Source of the DNA: Saccoglossus kowalevskii
Lineage: Eukaryota; Hemichordata; Enteropneusta; Harrimaniidae
Length of the DNA stretch: 44,662 nucleotides
Assembly (NCBI RefSeq): GCF_000003605.2
Contig: NW_003143824.1
Coordinates: 198,002 to 242,663 of the forward strand
Reading direction: 5' to 3'
Position numbers and translations under genes: made by a program. This document shows, in pieces, positions 16,322 to 26,320 of this stretch. Every line of letters begins with the position of its first letter. Position 1 is the stretch's first letter. The notes below the pieces were generated by a model that had not been told where the DNA came from, did not search any database, and was given only the letters and a program-made list of their open reading frames with translations.

Positions 16322-19084
16322 GTAAGTAAATGTTAATGAAGGTTTAATGCATTCATAGTGTATTTGCATGCTGTGTTTCCATCTCTACCAACGGATTGTG
16401 CGCAACAAGTTTAAGTAGTGTGTCACTACTACACACGTGTTTCACATTGTGCAAATATTCAGTGAGTTTGGACTGGATACTTGCCAGTACAATCTAACCC
16501 CGTGCATAGAAATACAAGTGAAAACAGTTTCCACACAGAAAAAAATAGCAGATATTTCAGAAAAGAAAATACAATAATTACATCAGCAATAGCATGGATG
16601 CGATTTTAAATTTAAAAAGTCGAAACTTAACTAAAAATTCGACGGCTAAAATTGTTAATTACAGCTTGTTCAAAACGTCTGCATTCAACTTGAATCTACT
16701 GCGCATGCTCAGAAAAAATAAACATGCTCTACATACGACAAGCTCAATATAGATTCATGAATATTAATGAGAGAAATCAACAGTAGAAAGCAGCGTCCAG
16801 TGTTGCGTTGGCAGTTGCTCGATCGGTTGTTCCTGTGCGCCAATATTCATTAGTTATATATTAGTTATTTCCTGAAGATCCGTAAAATAATCCGACATTT
16901 TGTGATATTTTTCTAATTGCATTAATACGACTTGGATAGTTCGTAATAGTTTCATGGTTGTGAACAGTTTGTGATTTTCATTTTTAACATTGTTAGAAAC
17001 CCGAAGCCGGCTAAAATACATTTCGCATGTACTATTCAGTCTTACGTCCAAAGTTCCGTCGGAGACAGTTAACGTTTTCAGTTTTACCCAATCTACGCCA
17101 AGGCATCTCTCTGCCGCAAAAGGGCGCGTAAAGTATGGGACAGCCTTGTCACGATATCTGTACAATTATTCCATTTGTGGTAGCATTCTTTGCTTTGAAA
17201 ATTCAAATTCTCTTTTTGGGAATTCTATCAAATTCATTCATTCATTCATTCATTCATTCATTCATTCATTCATACGCCGAGCGTTTGATAGTATCAAGGT
17301 GTCCTTCTTTTAATTACTGAAAATATGGAATGTCTTGTAGTATTTGTTGACTTCGTATGTACTTTAATTTTTATACTGGCTTTGCATTCAGATATATTGA
17401 CACATGACAGGAGAAAATGATATACTTGTACTATTTTACTACGGGCAATAACACAATTCTCATACTAAATTTAAATATCGCCACATGTATGTTACTGGGA
17501 ATCTAAGCCGCTTTGTGAGAGTTGGATACGAATAATATTGCTGTATGATTGACCCGAATCATCGTGTCAATTTTTCTCTTAACGAGATCTCGCGATATCT
17601 TGGCGGTAATTCGCAAATTAAGTCTATTGTTCACTTAGTAGCCGAGGTGAATAATTGTCACAAAGGAAGACAAACATTGTCACCTCTTTGTCACGTCGCG
17701 TCATCTCGAATGTCTTAAATAAAATAAACATGAACACAATATTCGTCGTTCCATGACAAAATTAATCATTTTTGTGAATAAAGTAGTACATGTGCTTCCG
17801 GAGCCATGGGTATGAATAGCCACATAAGGTGCAGAGTAATTTGAGAGTAAGACATTGAATTGTCAAACTCCACGTGACGACCGCTCGTCCAATGGAAAGC
17901 TCGAAATACAAGATAGGAGATGACGTCTGCCTGCAGTGCGCGGATCTAATCTGAAGCAGCCATTTTTTTCCAGTACTTTTGACAAAATTGAGGGGGTGGG
18001 ATATTGAACGATAGTTAGTAAAACTTTGTTTGTCAGTTTTGCCTTGTTTGAAGATTGGAGTAACGACAGCAGGTTGTTTCGATGGGGCGATGGACGGAAC
18101 AGTTTAATTGCGTGTCCACTGATAGCAGAATATGATTTGTGAGAAGACAGTGAGGATAACACAGATAAGGCCTGGTTAAGACATCAGTGAACGCCGTAAG
18201 TTGAAAATTTTTTCAGGGGTCCAATAGGTGGAATATGTATGTAGTTCCTGAAAAACAGTATTACCTATATTAGTGAAGTTACGTTACTGGTGACGGATCA
18301 CCTAAAGCAGCTATAGTAATATGGACTTTGTTAAACAATTGTCGAACCTTGTACATTTTCCCAAGATTGACATTGTTGATTTCTGTTGAATTGAGACTGT
18401 TTGTGAGGAATATCATTTTTAACAGTGTTGCAAATGTTCACAAAGTCGAACCAATAAACATGAAGAACAGAACGATGACACGTTTCTTTCTGAACCAATC
18501 ACTAACAGGCATGTTTTTTCTTGATTGTAGAGTTGAACCAAGAATTAAGTTGAAGGCGATGTTCAGCTTCTATGATTGAAGCATTTTTATCAAGAATTCT
18601 GTTGTACAGTGAGGTCTATAATGATAAGGCAAGATTTATAATTGTTTCGACATGTTTATCGTCACGGTTCTATGGATTATTCTGTGAATCGCTGAATTGA
18701 ATTCCTAAATATTGATTATTTGAGCCAAAAAAAACGAATAAAGCACGTAAAATGCTAGCATGACAGGAGACGGAACGACAGAATGGAATAAATCATATAT
18801 GATCACTGAGAAACGTTTGTATTGTTTTGGCTGGCTGCTGTGATATGCTGGGGTGCATACGAGATCAAATAATGAACTGACAGAGTAACCTGTGAGCCTG
18901 AGTACTGTGTTCTTTCAAGCGGCACAAGGCGAATATTTCTTATCCTCGGCAGCTGTTCATAACAGTCATACCTTAAAACACAATGTGGAAGGCACATACA
19001 ACTGTGAGATATGTTCGGTGTATTCGATGACGACGATAAACGATGGTATAAAAAGTTCTTGTTTTACGGTGTTACATTTTGGCA
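16322..19084. other. no gene recognised; contains 3' flank of the sulfotransferase/MAM gene
   Basis: Holds an (ATTC)n microsatellite at 17232-17272 and a partial terminal-repeat match to MITE family 6 near 17575-17610 (CTCTTAACGAGATCTCG). A less AT-rich stretch at 17860-18196 ends in a plus-strand donor-like GCC/GTAAGTTG and could be a non-coding first exon. No AATAAA is evident on the minus strand soon after the stop at 19085; a TATAAA variant lies near 18636. Confidence 0.35.
17232..17272. repeat. (ATTC)n microsatellite
   Basis: Ten near-perfect tandem copies of ATTC, ending in CATACG. Confidence 0.95.
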
Positions 19085-21774
19085 CTATGTGTCATTTGTA
19101 GGCACAATAGATATGTCGTCCAGTGCAAAATCCATGGCCATTTGAAGATCAAAACCTTTCCGACTTGCTTCAAAAACAATCTAAAAAAAGAGAGAGAACA
19201 ACCCAATAACAAATGAAATATGTTTACAGTTTATAATCGACTGAATTCACGACGTATTCGGTTAGTCAGTCAATAGAACTTAGATGTAAATGGACGCTGG
19301 GATCTCGTTGGGAGCGAGAAAGTCCCTTCAAGTTGTGCGCATGCTCCGCATTCTCTTGTCATCGCGTCAACTGTTCTAAATATCATGATTACATAGATTA
19401 GAGGAACTGTGAACACGATGACGGGAGTGAATGGGATACGTTGAACGAGAAGATTAAGTCTCGTGGTCCTCTCGCTTCTAACGAGATTTCGGCGACCATT
19501 TGCATCTGTCGCCTATTGAACTCAACAGATACTCATTCGATTATATATTTGGATGACAATACAGTGCATCAAACAGCTTGTTATGAGTACATAGTGGGGA
19601 ATTGGAACCATTACCTCATTATACTTAGCCACGTGGACGGACTGTTAATTAAAGGGCGGTAGTCGTCGCGCCGCGTATGCGCGAGATATGGGTCTCATAT
19701 AAACAAAGATGGCGATTTTGTCTGTGTTGCACACCGACTAGTACAAACTGGGAGGAGGAGGAGTCGGCGGTAATTAGTACAAGTGGCGCTTAGGGCAATA
19801 CTCGTACTCTTGATTTCGTTAGAAACGCGCATTGGATTGTGGGGAGAAAATGTTTATCAACACAAATGTCGCACATGCTCGGCGCGACAACCATCGCCCT
19901 TTAATTTATATTCATACACCCTCACATTAGCATATCCCTGGACCCCACTACGTCGTAGAGTGTGAATTAAACACAACTACGGGACTTGCCATGGGGTAAA
20001 AAGTAATGGCTGCGCTGCTAATGTGTCAAACTCAACGTATTAATTTCCAGAAATTGTATCTGTACAAACCTGAATTAAACCTCCGATCTGGATGCAATTC
20101 TTGTCTACGGTGTAAGCATGTGGATTGCGTGAAATCTTACTACTTTACGCGCCTACTCAATTTCGGCATAGCTGGCTCAGCTAGCATTACATTTTAGCTA
20201 TTTTAGCTAATCTGTAATTTCGCTAATTCAAGGATGAAGCTAATTTAACAGAAAGTCTATTCTCACAGGGAGATAGTCGACACTTTAGCTAAATTAAGCT
20301 TCTGTTAATTCATGCCAAGAGTCAAATCCGCTAAAATTGCATGCAACTATTTCAACGTGTTCTACAGTATTTGAGTGGACGTCCGGATTTAAATATTACC
20401 CACTTATACAAAGACAACATTGACAATACCTTATAAGGAAGCTTGATTGAAACATTCAAGACTACGCGATTCCATTTCCCTCCAAACTTCCGCATGGAAT
20501 CCGGCGTCTTCTGTATTTCCCAATGTGTGCTGCATTCACTATGTGAACCTTTGTTCCCTTTGACTGATATTTCTACTACACACATCCGAAGAGTTACATT
20601 AAACGGACGATTATTTCTGTTAGATACTGTCCCTATTGAATAGTGAAATGTGATACGGTAACTACCCGGTCTGAGCTCTGGCGAAAGCAAATTGGTTGTA
20701 AATGTACTTTCATTAAGGCGTTGCCTTGGCACAGACTGCCTTTGAGTCTTTAAAAAGGTTCCTATGGAGAGAGAGGAAATGAGATCATAGGCATTACAGG
20801 AAGATACACGGGACTAATAAAAAATGTGTCTGGAAATGATAGTGAAATTTAATTGAAATTTTTCTTAATATAAAGTTTTAACACTAGAACATTTTCTTCT
20901 GATATAATAATATGGAAACTATTGTCGAAGCAAATGGCTGCTGAATGCCTGTAGTGCAGTTAATACCTGCAGGAAATACAGCAAATTTCCGTGGCATCAT
21001 TATGCGTGATCATGCGCACATCAGCCAAATAACATGAACACAGGAGGTTAACAATCCGTCTGACACATGGGCAGAAATTTACCGGAAATTTAACAATATG
21101 ATTTTTTTCTGTTTTGTTGTTGTATTTATTTGTGTTCTCAACATACTTACGATCACTTGTTGCATGTTGAAATGTATGTACATTCGTTTGTTTTTGTGGA
21201 ATCGTAATTCTCATATCATAATACCACCACTTGCAATGGTCCATGTGTCCCTCAATAATATAGATTATCACGTACACATAGCATATGTGGGGCACAACAA
21301 TTGTTTAGGGCTAGGAGATGGACTGGCACGTTTCACCCATTGGAGATGGGTAACTACTTGCCACTGGCACCTTTCAGTCATTGAAGGGAGTGTCGCTGCC
21401 TGTACTGGTATCTTTCAGCCATTGGCGGACCTCGTGTGCCTATGTTCAGGGTGAAAGATGACCCCATGTCCTATGTTTTTATGTGTTAACATTATGTTGT
21501 TGTTTTTCTATTTTGTAACATTCCATGTATTTTTTCAATAATAATACATGTGATATGTGTTTGCAAATGTGTGAATGTTCCGAATTAAAATAAAGATAGT
21601 AATTCCGACTATTATATTCATTTGATATTGCTACTTCAATATTTGTAGAATTACCTTCATTCGACTTCGTTGTTACGTCATTCATATCCTTGGGTGTGTT
21701 GAAGTGCCACTTATAAAAACTGCTGCCCGTGATGCTGTAACCGCAGTATACTCTATATTCGAATCCACATACCT
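19085..21774 (-). CDS. exons 4-6: MAM domain
   Basis: Exon 4 (21774-21655, 120 nt, phase 1 at both ends) gives the MAM start: VCGFEYRVYCGY then SSFYKWHF, like the family's C-FE-CGW..W pattern. Exon 5 (20761-20430) gives TFTTNLLSPELRPGSYRITF and then GGKWNRVVLNVSI, the typical LLSP..C/RxxFxY..W..V core. Exon 6 (19180-19085) gives IVFEASRKG and FALDDISI, the FE..G..iAiDDI ending, followed by PTNDT and a stop. Four cysteines are present, but the usual cysteine after DDI is missing. MAM domains are extracellular adhesion and oligomerisation modules commonly flanked by phase-1 introns, as here at the 5' side. If not joined to the sulfotransferase, this would be the 3' end of a separate MAM gene. 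Confidence 0.8.
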
Positions 21775-24700
21775 CTGTGGTGTGATCTAGAAGTGGAAAT
21801 TATTCATAGACGTACTGCTGGGTTATTATTAACATTCGGACATGACCTCACCGCAGCTACACCACGGAAATCGTCCTGGGTCATTCTTCAAAAGATTCCG
21901 ATCTTTTGAGCGCCAAAGTGAACTTTTGTAATTTTTCAGAAAATAAAGCCCACAATTTGTTTTCAAATATTTCTACCACAATATGTCCAATTGTTGCAAA
22001 ATTATTGAACAAATTATAAAACATGCATAAAAATAGGCAGATTTTACCAAAGCTGTAGGAATTTGGTTAATTGCGTGTTTGTTTTACTCTGCTATGGCAG
22101 TTTTTTTTCTTTCTTGAGAGCATGTTTAAGCATCTTTTGAAGGGTTGAGAGAACATTTTTGCATTGAGCTTGGAGATTTTTTTTCCTTGATTTCCCTCCA
22201 CACCCTTTTTGCCAAAGATCACCCTCTCCCCATTTTCAAACACGTTACCCCTTAGCAAACAATGTATGACAAGCAAGCAAAAACCTTATTCCACAATTCA
22301 CATTCTCTGACTAGTTGACTGATTTACTTAACGATTGTTTAATACCTGTAAACAGGACATGGCTTTTTCCAAGTTGGCACGTGACCCCCATGTTCAATTC
22401 ACATATAGGTATTAAAGCTTCGTTTTAATACCTATATACCTATACGGATGCCTATACGGAGCACCCTACTATTTTTTACTGTAAATTCAATTAACATATA
22501 TTTGACATTACGATTGCAACATACTTACTGTTAATATCACCAATGTAAAATCCAGATGATTGTTTCAGTGTTATTTTTTCAATTAACTCCGTATTGTACG
22601 CTGATAGAAGCTGGCACAAGGATGAGACGTTTTCTCTTGGAATATATCCGATTTGCACGAAGCCGTTGTATTTTTTACTCGAAATATTACCAACGCAGTT
22701 ATCCTGCATGGATTCTCTGTATGTACGTACAGTCTTTAGATCTTGCTGAAATTGCGGTCCGTAATCGCGTACCTTTTTCCAGAAAGTCTGATTCAGGTGT
22801 TGGTACAACAAATAATCAGCGTAATTCCAGTCAATAATTTTATTTCTGAGTTCAAGTGTAAGATTGCTGTTGACGGTGTCTGAAGGGCGTGCGTTTTTAA
22901 TAAAATACACCACATCTTTCCAATCCCAACACAAAATTTGTTTTAAGAGCACAATTGATTCGTCGAAATATTCTGTAATCAAAACTAAATCGAAGCTCTC
23001 TTCGATATGTTGAATGAAGGGCAACACAACTGTCATGTTTGTGTGGTAAACATGGTCGAGGCCCAAATCGAAAATCTGCGCGTTTCTTGTGTAAGACCTT
23101 ATAGCCCGTTTGGTGTTTGCCCAGTACAGGTCTTTGTGCCTCATGAACTCGTAGATTGTTTCGTTGAATGGTATTGACTTGTTTATCTTATTCACAACAG
23201 AAGCTAGTTTGTAATACGCAAATGCCGATTCGTATTGTGCAGTCGGTTCTCTTAGAATAGTAATGTATTTGGTTCCCGGCAACATGAAACTTTCAAAAGC
23301 AGATTTGTTGTATCTCACATGCACAGTCATCATGTTGTATTTGTACTTGGGCCAGTCGCCTGGTTTTACGTTCAAAGGGGGGAGGAAAAGTTTCTTTGGA
23401 CTTTCATTGGTGATCGGTATTACATTGAAATGTCCACTTTTGGCATTTGTTTTCAAAAATCCGAAGGACAGGTTTCGTATCAAACCATAGCGGTTTAGGA
23501 TCGACGATAATGTCGTGCTTCCGGTTTTTCTTGTCTTCACGAAGCACACATTATTCAAAGGTACACAATCTGGCAACGTATCCTCTTTCCTGTCGGTGGA
23601 CAACAGTAGCATTCTTGGTAGAAAGTCGTAGAAATGCTTGCTCCCAAGTTCAATGCCACTGGATATACTGTGATACAGAGATGATACAATTAATACGAGT
23701 ACCAAATTATTGTTTTCACTCCATTAAACGTCTAAAAGGCTGGTAACATTTTTTATGTAAATTCATGGCAACGTCATAATGAATAAATTAAATGATAGTC
23801 GCTGCGGCACGTTGGCAAAACAAACAACAGTCATCCATTCATTTGAAAAATTAGCATACTAGTATTCAGATTAGTAGCGTGGTATATTCATCATCCAATC
23901 AAGTTATGGTCGCCCACTCACCACAGTTGCAAAATAACAATTACCACAGACGTCAATCATACGCGCATTACTGTACTTTATCGGCTGAAGTGAATGTCCC
24001 GCAGAAGAATAATATTCCAGTTTTGCAAGATTAAACGTCATATGACGAACTTTTCTGACACATATTGAACAGGGACTTACCTAGTTTTATAAATATCACT
24101 GAAGCTTTCATAATAATATACAACTGTTAAAATACAGCACGCCACACATAAACAAAATATCTGCGAAAAGACAGATAAGATGAAAATTACTTTGCCGCAT
24201 GAATAACTTTCTCATTCACGCCAGGCCATGGCATTTTTTTCCAGAAATACAACGACTCTGCCTGCATTCATGAGCTATCTTTTGAATATTCATGAGTAAA
24301 TGTCATGAAAGCAAATGACCAATCAGTGCGAGTGTTAGAAAAGGTCCACATGTACTCTGCGTCTACAGGTCGATTGATTGGCCCTCTAATAGAAAGGACA
24401 TTATGATTGCAGTTGCAGGCTACCGAATAGTAGAATACCTTATTTTCGCTTGGAATTAATTTTCGCTATTTTCGATGAAAGAATAATTCAGTGAAAATAA
24501 AATCCAGCGAATATCCCTTTTTTTCTTATATTTTACATTCAACTCGTCAAAAACCAGCGAAAATAAATTCCATACAAAGCACCCGAAATGTCTATTCGGG
24601 GAAAATTAATTCCAGCTAAAATAAAGTATTTTACAGTACTACAATGTATGTGTATTATCCCACGTTTTTTGTGTATGTTAACCACAAGGTGTCCAAACCA

Positions 24701-25753
24701 AGTTTGTTTTACAGTAAGTCTGTGGGGCCGGGGAATTAGTTATAATAGGTCTATACAGCACAGTTAGGCTTCAATGAGCTGCTAATGAAATGTTAAAAAA
24801 ACAATATTGTATACATTTATTGGTGACATCGATACCTAGCTTGTTAACTGAACGAGTAGGTTATAATTATTTTTCGTTCTCGTTGCATGTTTTATATTGG
24901 AAAAAAATAAATGGCCGCCAAGATCTCACCGAGAGCGATAATACCACGAGACTTCTTGTTGGCCTTCAAATAGTGTTCATTCTCTCTCGTCATCACGTAT
25001 ACTGTTCCAAATACCATGGTTACAAAGATCGGGTCAACAGTTTACATGATGACAGAAATAAATAAAAAATATCTGAGGGACAACAACAAGTCTCGTGGCG
25101 TTCTCGCTCTCAACGCGATCTCGGCGACCATTTGCTTCTGAGATATGTCAATTTCTTTTTAGTACAGACGTTTCAAATTTGCTCTCGTCTATCGCAAGGT
25201 ATTTTTTAGTGACATTTGACCTCCAAATATTTAGAGAAAATAAAATTAAACCGTTTTATGAGGAATATTTGATAACATGCATGTCGATACACATAAACAC
25301 CTGACAAACACGTATGTCCATCTAAAATGAGTGGGTTTAAAAGTTGCATTCTATCTGATTAGTAACGCGAGTGCGGGTAAGTAATCTATGAAATTTGAGA
25401 TTATTCGAATTCCTCACATTACATTGTATTGTATTGAATATGTAACTTTTAATATTGTTGTTTGATATTGTGTTTTTAAGGACACGTTAGAGTATGAATT
25501 ATTAAAACGTGAAAAGATGCTGTACACTGTTTTTGTTTGATAAAACAATGAAATATAACAATCAACGAACATGCGTATTGGTGTTGTTGATACTGTTGTG
25601 GGTCCTGAAATCGCAACATGTTTAGTTCATGACAAATAATTATATTTGTTCTACAGTATGGAGTATCAAACAAGAATATTAAAAAAATGTTTTTTTACTT
25701 CCATATTGCAACTTTTAACTCCGTAACATACTTACCTTCCTTATCGTTGTCAT
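19085..25753 (-). CDS. type II membrane galactose-3-O-sulfotransferase with C-terminal MAM domain (6 exons, 594 aa predicted)
   Basis: Minus-strand exons: 25753-25736 (MTTIRK, donor GTAAGT, phase 0); 24160-24081 (acceptor CTTTTCGCAG, donor GTAAGT, phase 2); 23667-22529 (acceptor TGTATCACAG, donor GTAAGTATG, phase 1); 21774-21655 (acceptor ACCACAG, donor GTAATT, phase 1); 20761-20430 (acceptor CTCTCTCCATAG, donor GTATTG, phase 0); 19180-19085 (acceptor CTCTTTTTTTAG, ending TAG). All phases agree: 1785 nt, 595 codons. Domains: cytosolic tail 1-6; signal anchor about 7-23 (IFCLCVACCILTVVYYY); stem; Gal3ST domain about 70-400 with the PAPS 5'-phosphosulfate loop FVKTRKTGSTTL (75-86) and 3'-phosphate motif ITILREPTAQYESAFAYY (168-185); MAM domain about 414-590. 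By family it transfers sulfate from PAPS to the 3-OH of galactose on glycolipid or glycoprotein glycans in the Golgi lumen. The MAM part could direct substrate or partner choice. The exon 3 to 4 join is inferred from phase, spacing (754-bp intron) and orientation. Confidence 0.78.
19288..19502 (+). mobile_element. MITE family 6, copy 1 (intron 5)
   Basis: About 215 bp with inverted ends: AAATGGACGCTGGGATCTCG on the left and CGAGATTTCGGCGACCATTT on the right. It shares ends and part of the interior with 24909-25133. It lies in the intron before the last MAM exon. Confidence 0.75.
19649..19904 (+). mobile_element. MITE family 3, copy 1 (intron 5)
   Basis: About 255 bp, flanked by TTAA on both sides. 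Terminal repeats are TTAAAGGGCGGTAGTCGTCG and the complement of CGACAACCATCGCCCTTTAA. The interior matches 30086-30306 in reverse orientation (ATATGGGTCTCATATAAACA, GTTTATCAACACAAATGTCG). It shares its termini with MITE families 1 and 2. Confidence 0.85.
21322..21442. repeat. three degenerate 41-bp direct repeats (intron 4)
   Basis: Units starting at 21322, 21363 and 21404 share ACTGGCAC.TTTCA..CATTG and are spaced exactly 41 bp apart. They lie inside the intron between MAM exons 4 and 5. Confidence 0.65.
22404..22436. repeat. 13-bp perfect hairpin (intron 3)
   Basis: TATAGGTATTAAA and its exact complement TTTAATACCTATA are separated by 7 bases, in the intron joining the sulfotransferase and MAM exons. 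Confidence 0.7.
22529..23667 (-). CDS. exon 3: galactose-3-O-sulfotransferase catalytic domain
   Basis: This 1139-nt exon encodes almost the whole Gal-3-O-sulfotransferase domain. The open frame continues on both sides (23705 to 22491), but the upstream part has no ATG before an in-frame TAA at 23726-23724, and the downstream part runs through a strong GTAAGTATG donor into 12 unremarkable residues. I therefore place the borders at the splice sites. Several N-x-S/T sites (for example NTT-like LNQTF and NISSK) fit a luminal glycoprotein. If the donor at 22528 were not used, the protein would end after SKYVAIVMSNIC without the MAM domain. Confidence 0.88.
24429..24640. mobile_element. AT-rich inverted-repeat element (intron 1)
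   Basis: About 210 bp. Left end ATACCTTATTTTCGCTTGGA then ATTAATTTTCGC; right end, complemented, ATACTTTATTTTAGCTGGAA then TTAATTTTCCC. The interior repeats CAGCGAAAATAA. No coding capacity. Confidence 0.65.
24909..25133 (+). mobile_element. MITE family 6, copy 2 (intron 1)
   Basis: About 225 bp. AAATGGCCGCCAAGATCTCA on the left pairs with CGCGATCTCGGCGACCATTT on the right, and CACGAGACTT on the left arm pairs with AAGTCTCGTG on the right. Same family as 19288-19502, and inserted in another intron of the same gene. Confidence 0.75.
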
Positions 25754-25779
25754 CTTTGAGTATTGGTCGACAGGGTCAT
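25750..25779 (-). promoter_or_regulatory. possible upstream ORF overlapping the start codon
   Basis: On the minus strand an ATG at 25779 opens nine codons (MTLSTNTQR) whose TGA overlaps the main ATG as ATGA. If the 5' UTR includes this segment, it could dampen translation. An AG directly before the main ATG could also be a splice acceptor that removes it. Confidence 0.25.
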
Positions 25780-25829
25780 GTAGTCAAGTGTTTCGAATCC
25801 TGCAAGAAGTTTAACGAACATAATGGGAA

Positions 25830-26223
25830 TTATTATACAACTGTCACCGTAACGCCATAAGTTACAGCGTGTATTTTACGGGGCATTTTCATCCTACTAT
25901 ATAAGGAAATGCGAATTCCAAATATGGAATGATTACCCACGTACTAGCGGCGTCCTCTAAGATTTAAAACAAACATGGCTGCCACAAGAGTTTGACCGGA
26001 CTCCTGACACAAAGAAGTTTGTTGAGTCTGTTCTAAACTTTTTGGATTTCGGCATTCCCATGTTGTATCTTTGGAAAGAAAAAATGTTTAATAATAAGGT
26101 TATTACGAGGATACCTCAGAGTATGCGCTCAGATAGTACGCCGTCGCATCGACTGAGTCCGCTGCGCGTCGGTCGACGATACTCCCTCTGTACTGTCTTC
26201 GTGCATACTTTGCAGTATTAATA
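25830..26223 (-). repeat. hairpin-ended dispersed repeat, copy 2
   Basis: Reverse-orientation match of 4985-5393 over nearly its full length, including the terminal palindrome (26105-26220, with ACGAGGATACCTCAGAGTAT). It lies only about 75 bp upstream of the start codon of the sulfotransferase/MAM gene, so it may overlap that gene's promoter or 5' UTR. Confidence 0.7.
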
Positions 26224-26320
26224 CTAATACAAATACTACTACTAATAATAATAAAAATAATTTATTTACTTATATTGCGCTATTTACAGCAATAACTGAT
26301 CAACAGCGCATGACATTAAA
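26221..26320. mobile_element. possible SINE-like remnant
   Basis: An (AAT)n-rich stretch followed by TTTATTTACTTATATTGCGC and CAACAGCGCATGACATTAAA. This resembles the AATAATTTATATAGCGC..GCGC tails common in invertebrate SINE families. Similarity is from memory only. Confidence 0.3.

Noticed and set aside
20352..20732. 126-residue minus-strand open frame as a stand-alone gene
   Set aside because: It starts with GTG, has no ATG upstream, and runs through a splice donor at 20430. It is the middle exon of the MAM domain plus intron read-through.
20762..20813. Alternative acceptor at TTTTTATTAG (exon start 20813) for MAM exon 5
   Set aside because: It gives phase 0, which does not match the phase-1 donor of exon 4. 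The acceptor CTCTCTCCATAG at 20762 has a better pyrimidine tract and the correct phase.
22491..23705. 404-residue frame taken as a complete single-exon sulfotransferase
   Set aside because: Its start is TTG with an in-frame TAA just upstream, the signal anchor would be too short, and a consensus donor lies before its stop. Flanking exons with matching phases explain both ends.
24081..24111. ATG at 24111 (MKASVIFIKL) as the first coding exon of the sulfotransferase
   Set aside because: It would leave phase 1 at the donor, which does not fit exon 3. The other frame of the same exon gives a signal anchor and the right phase.
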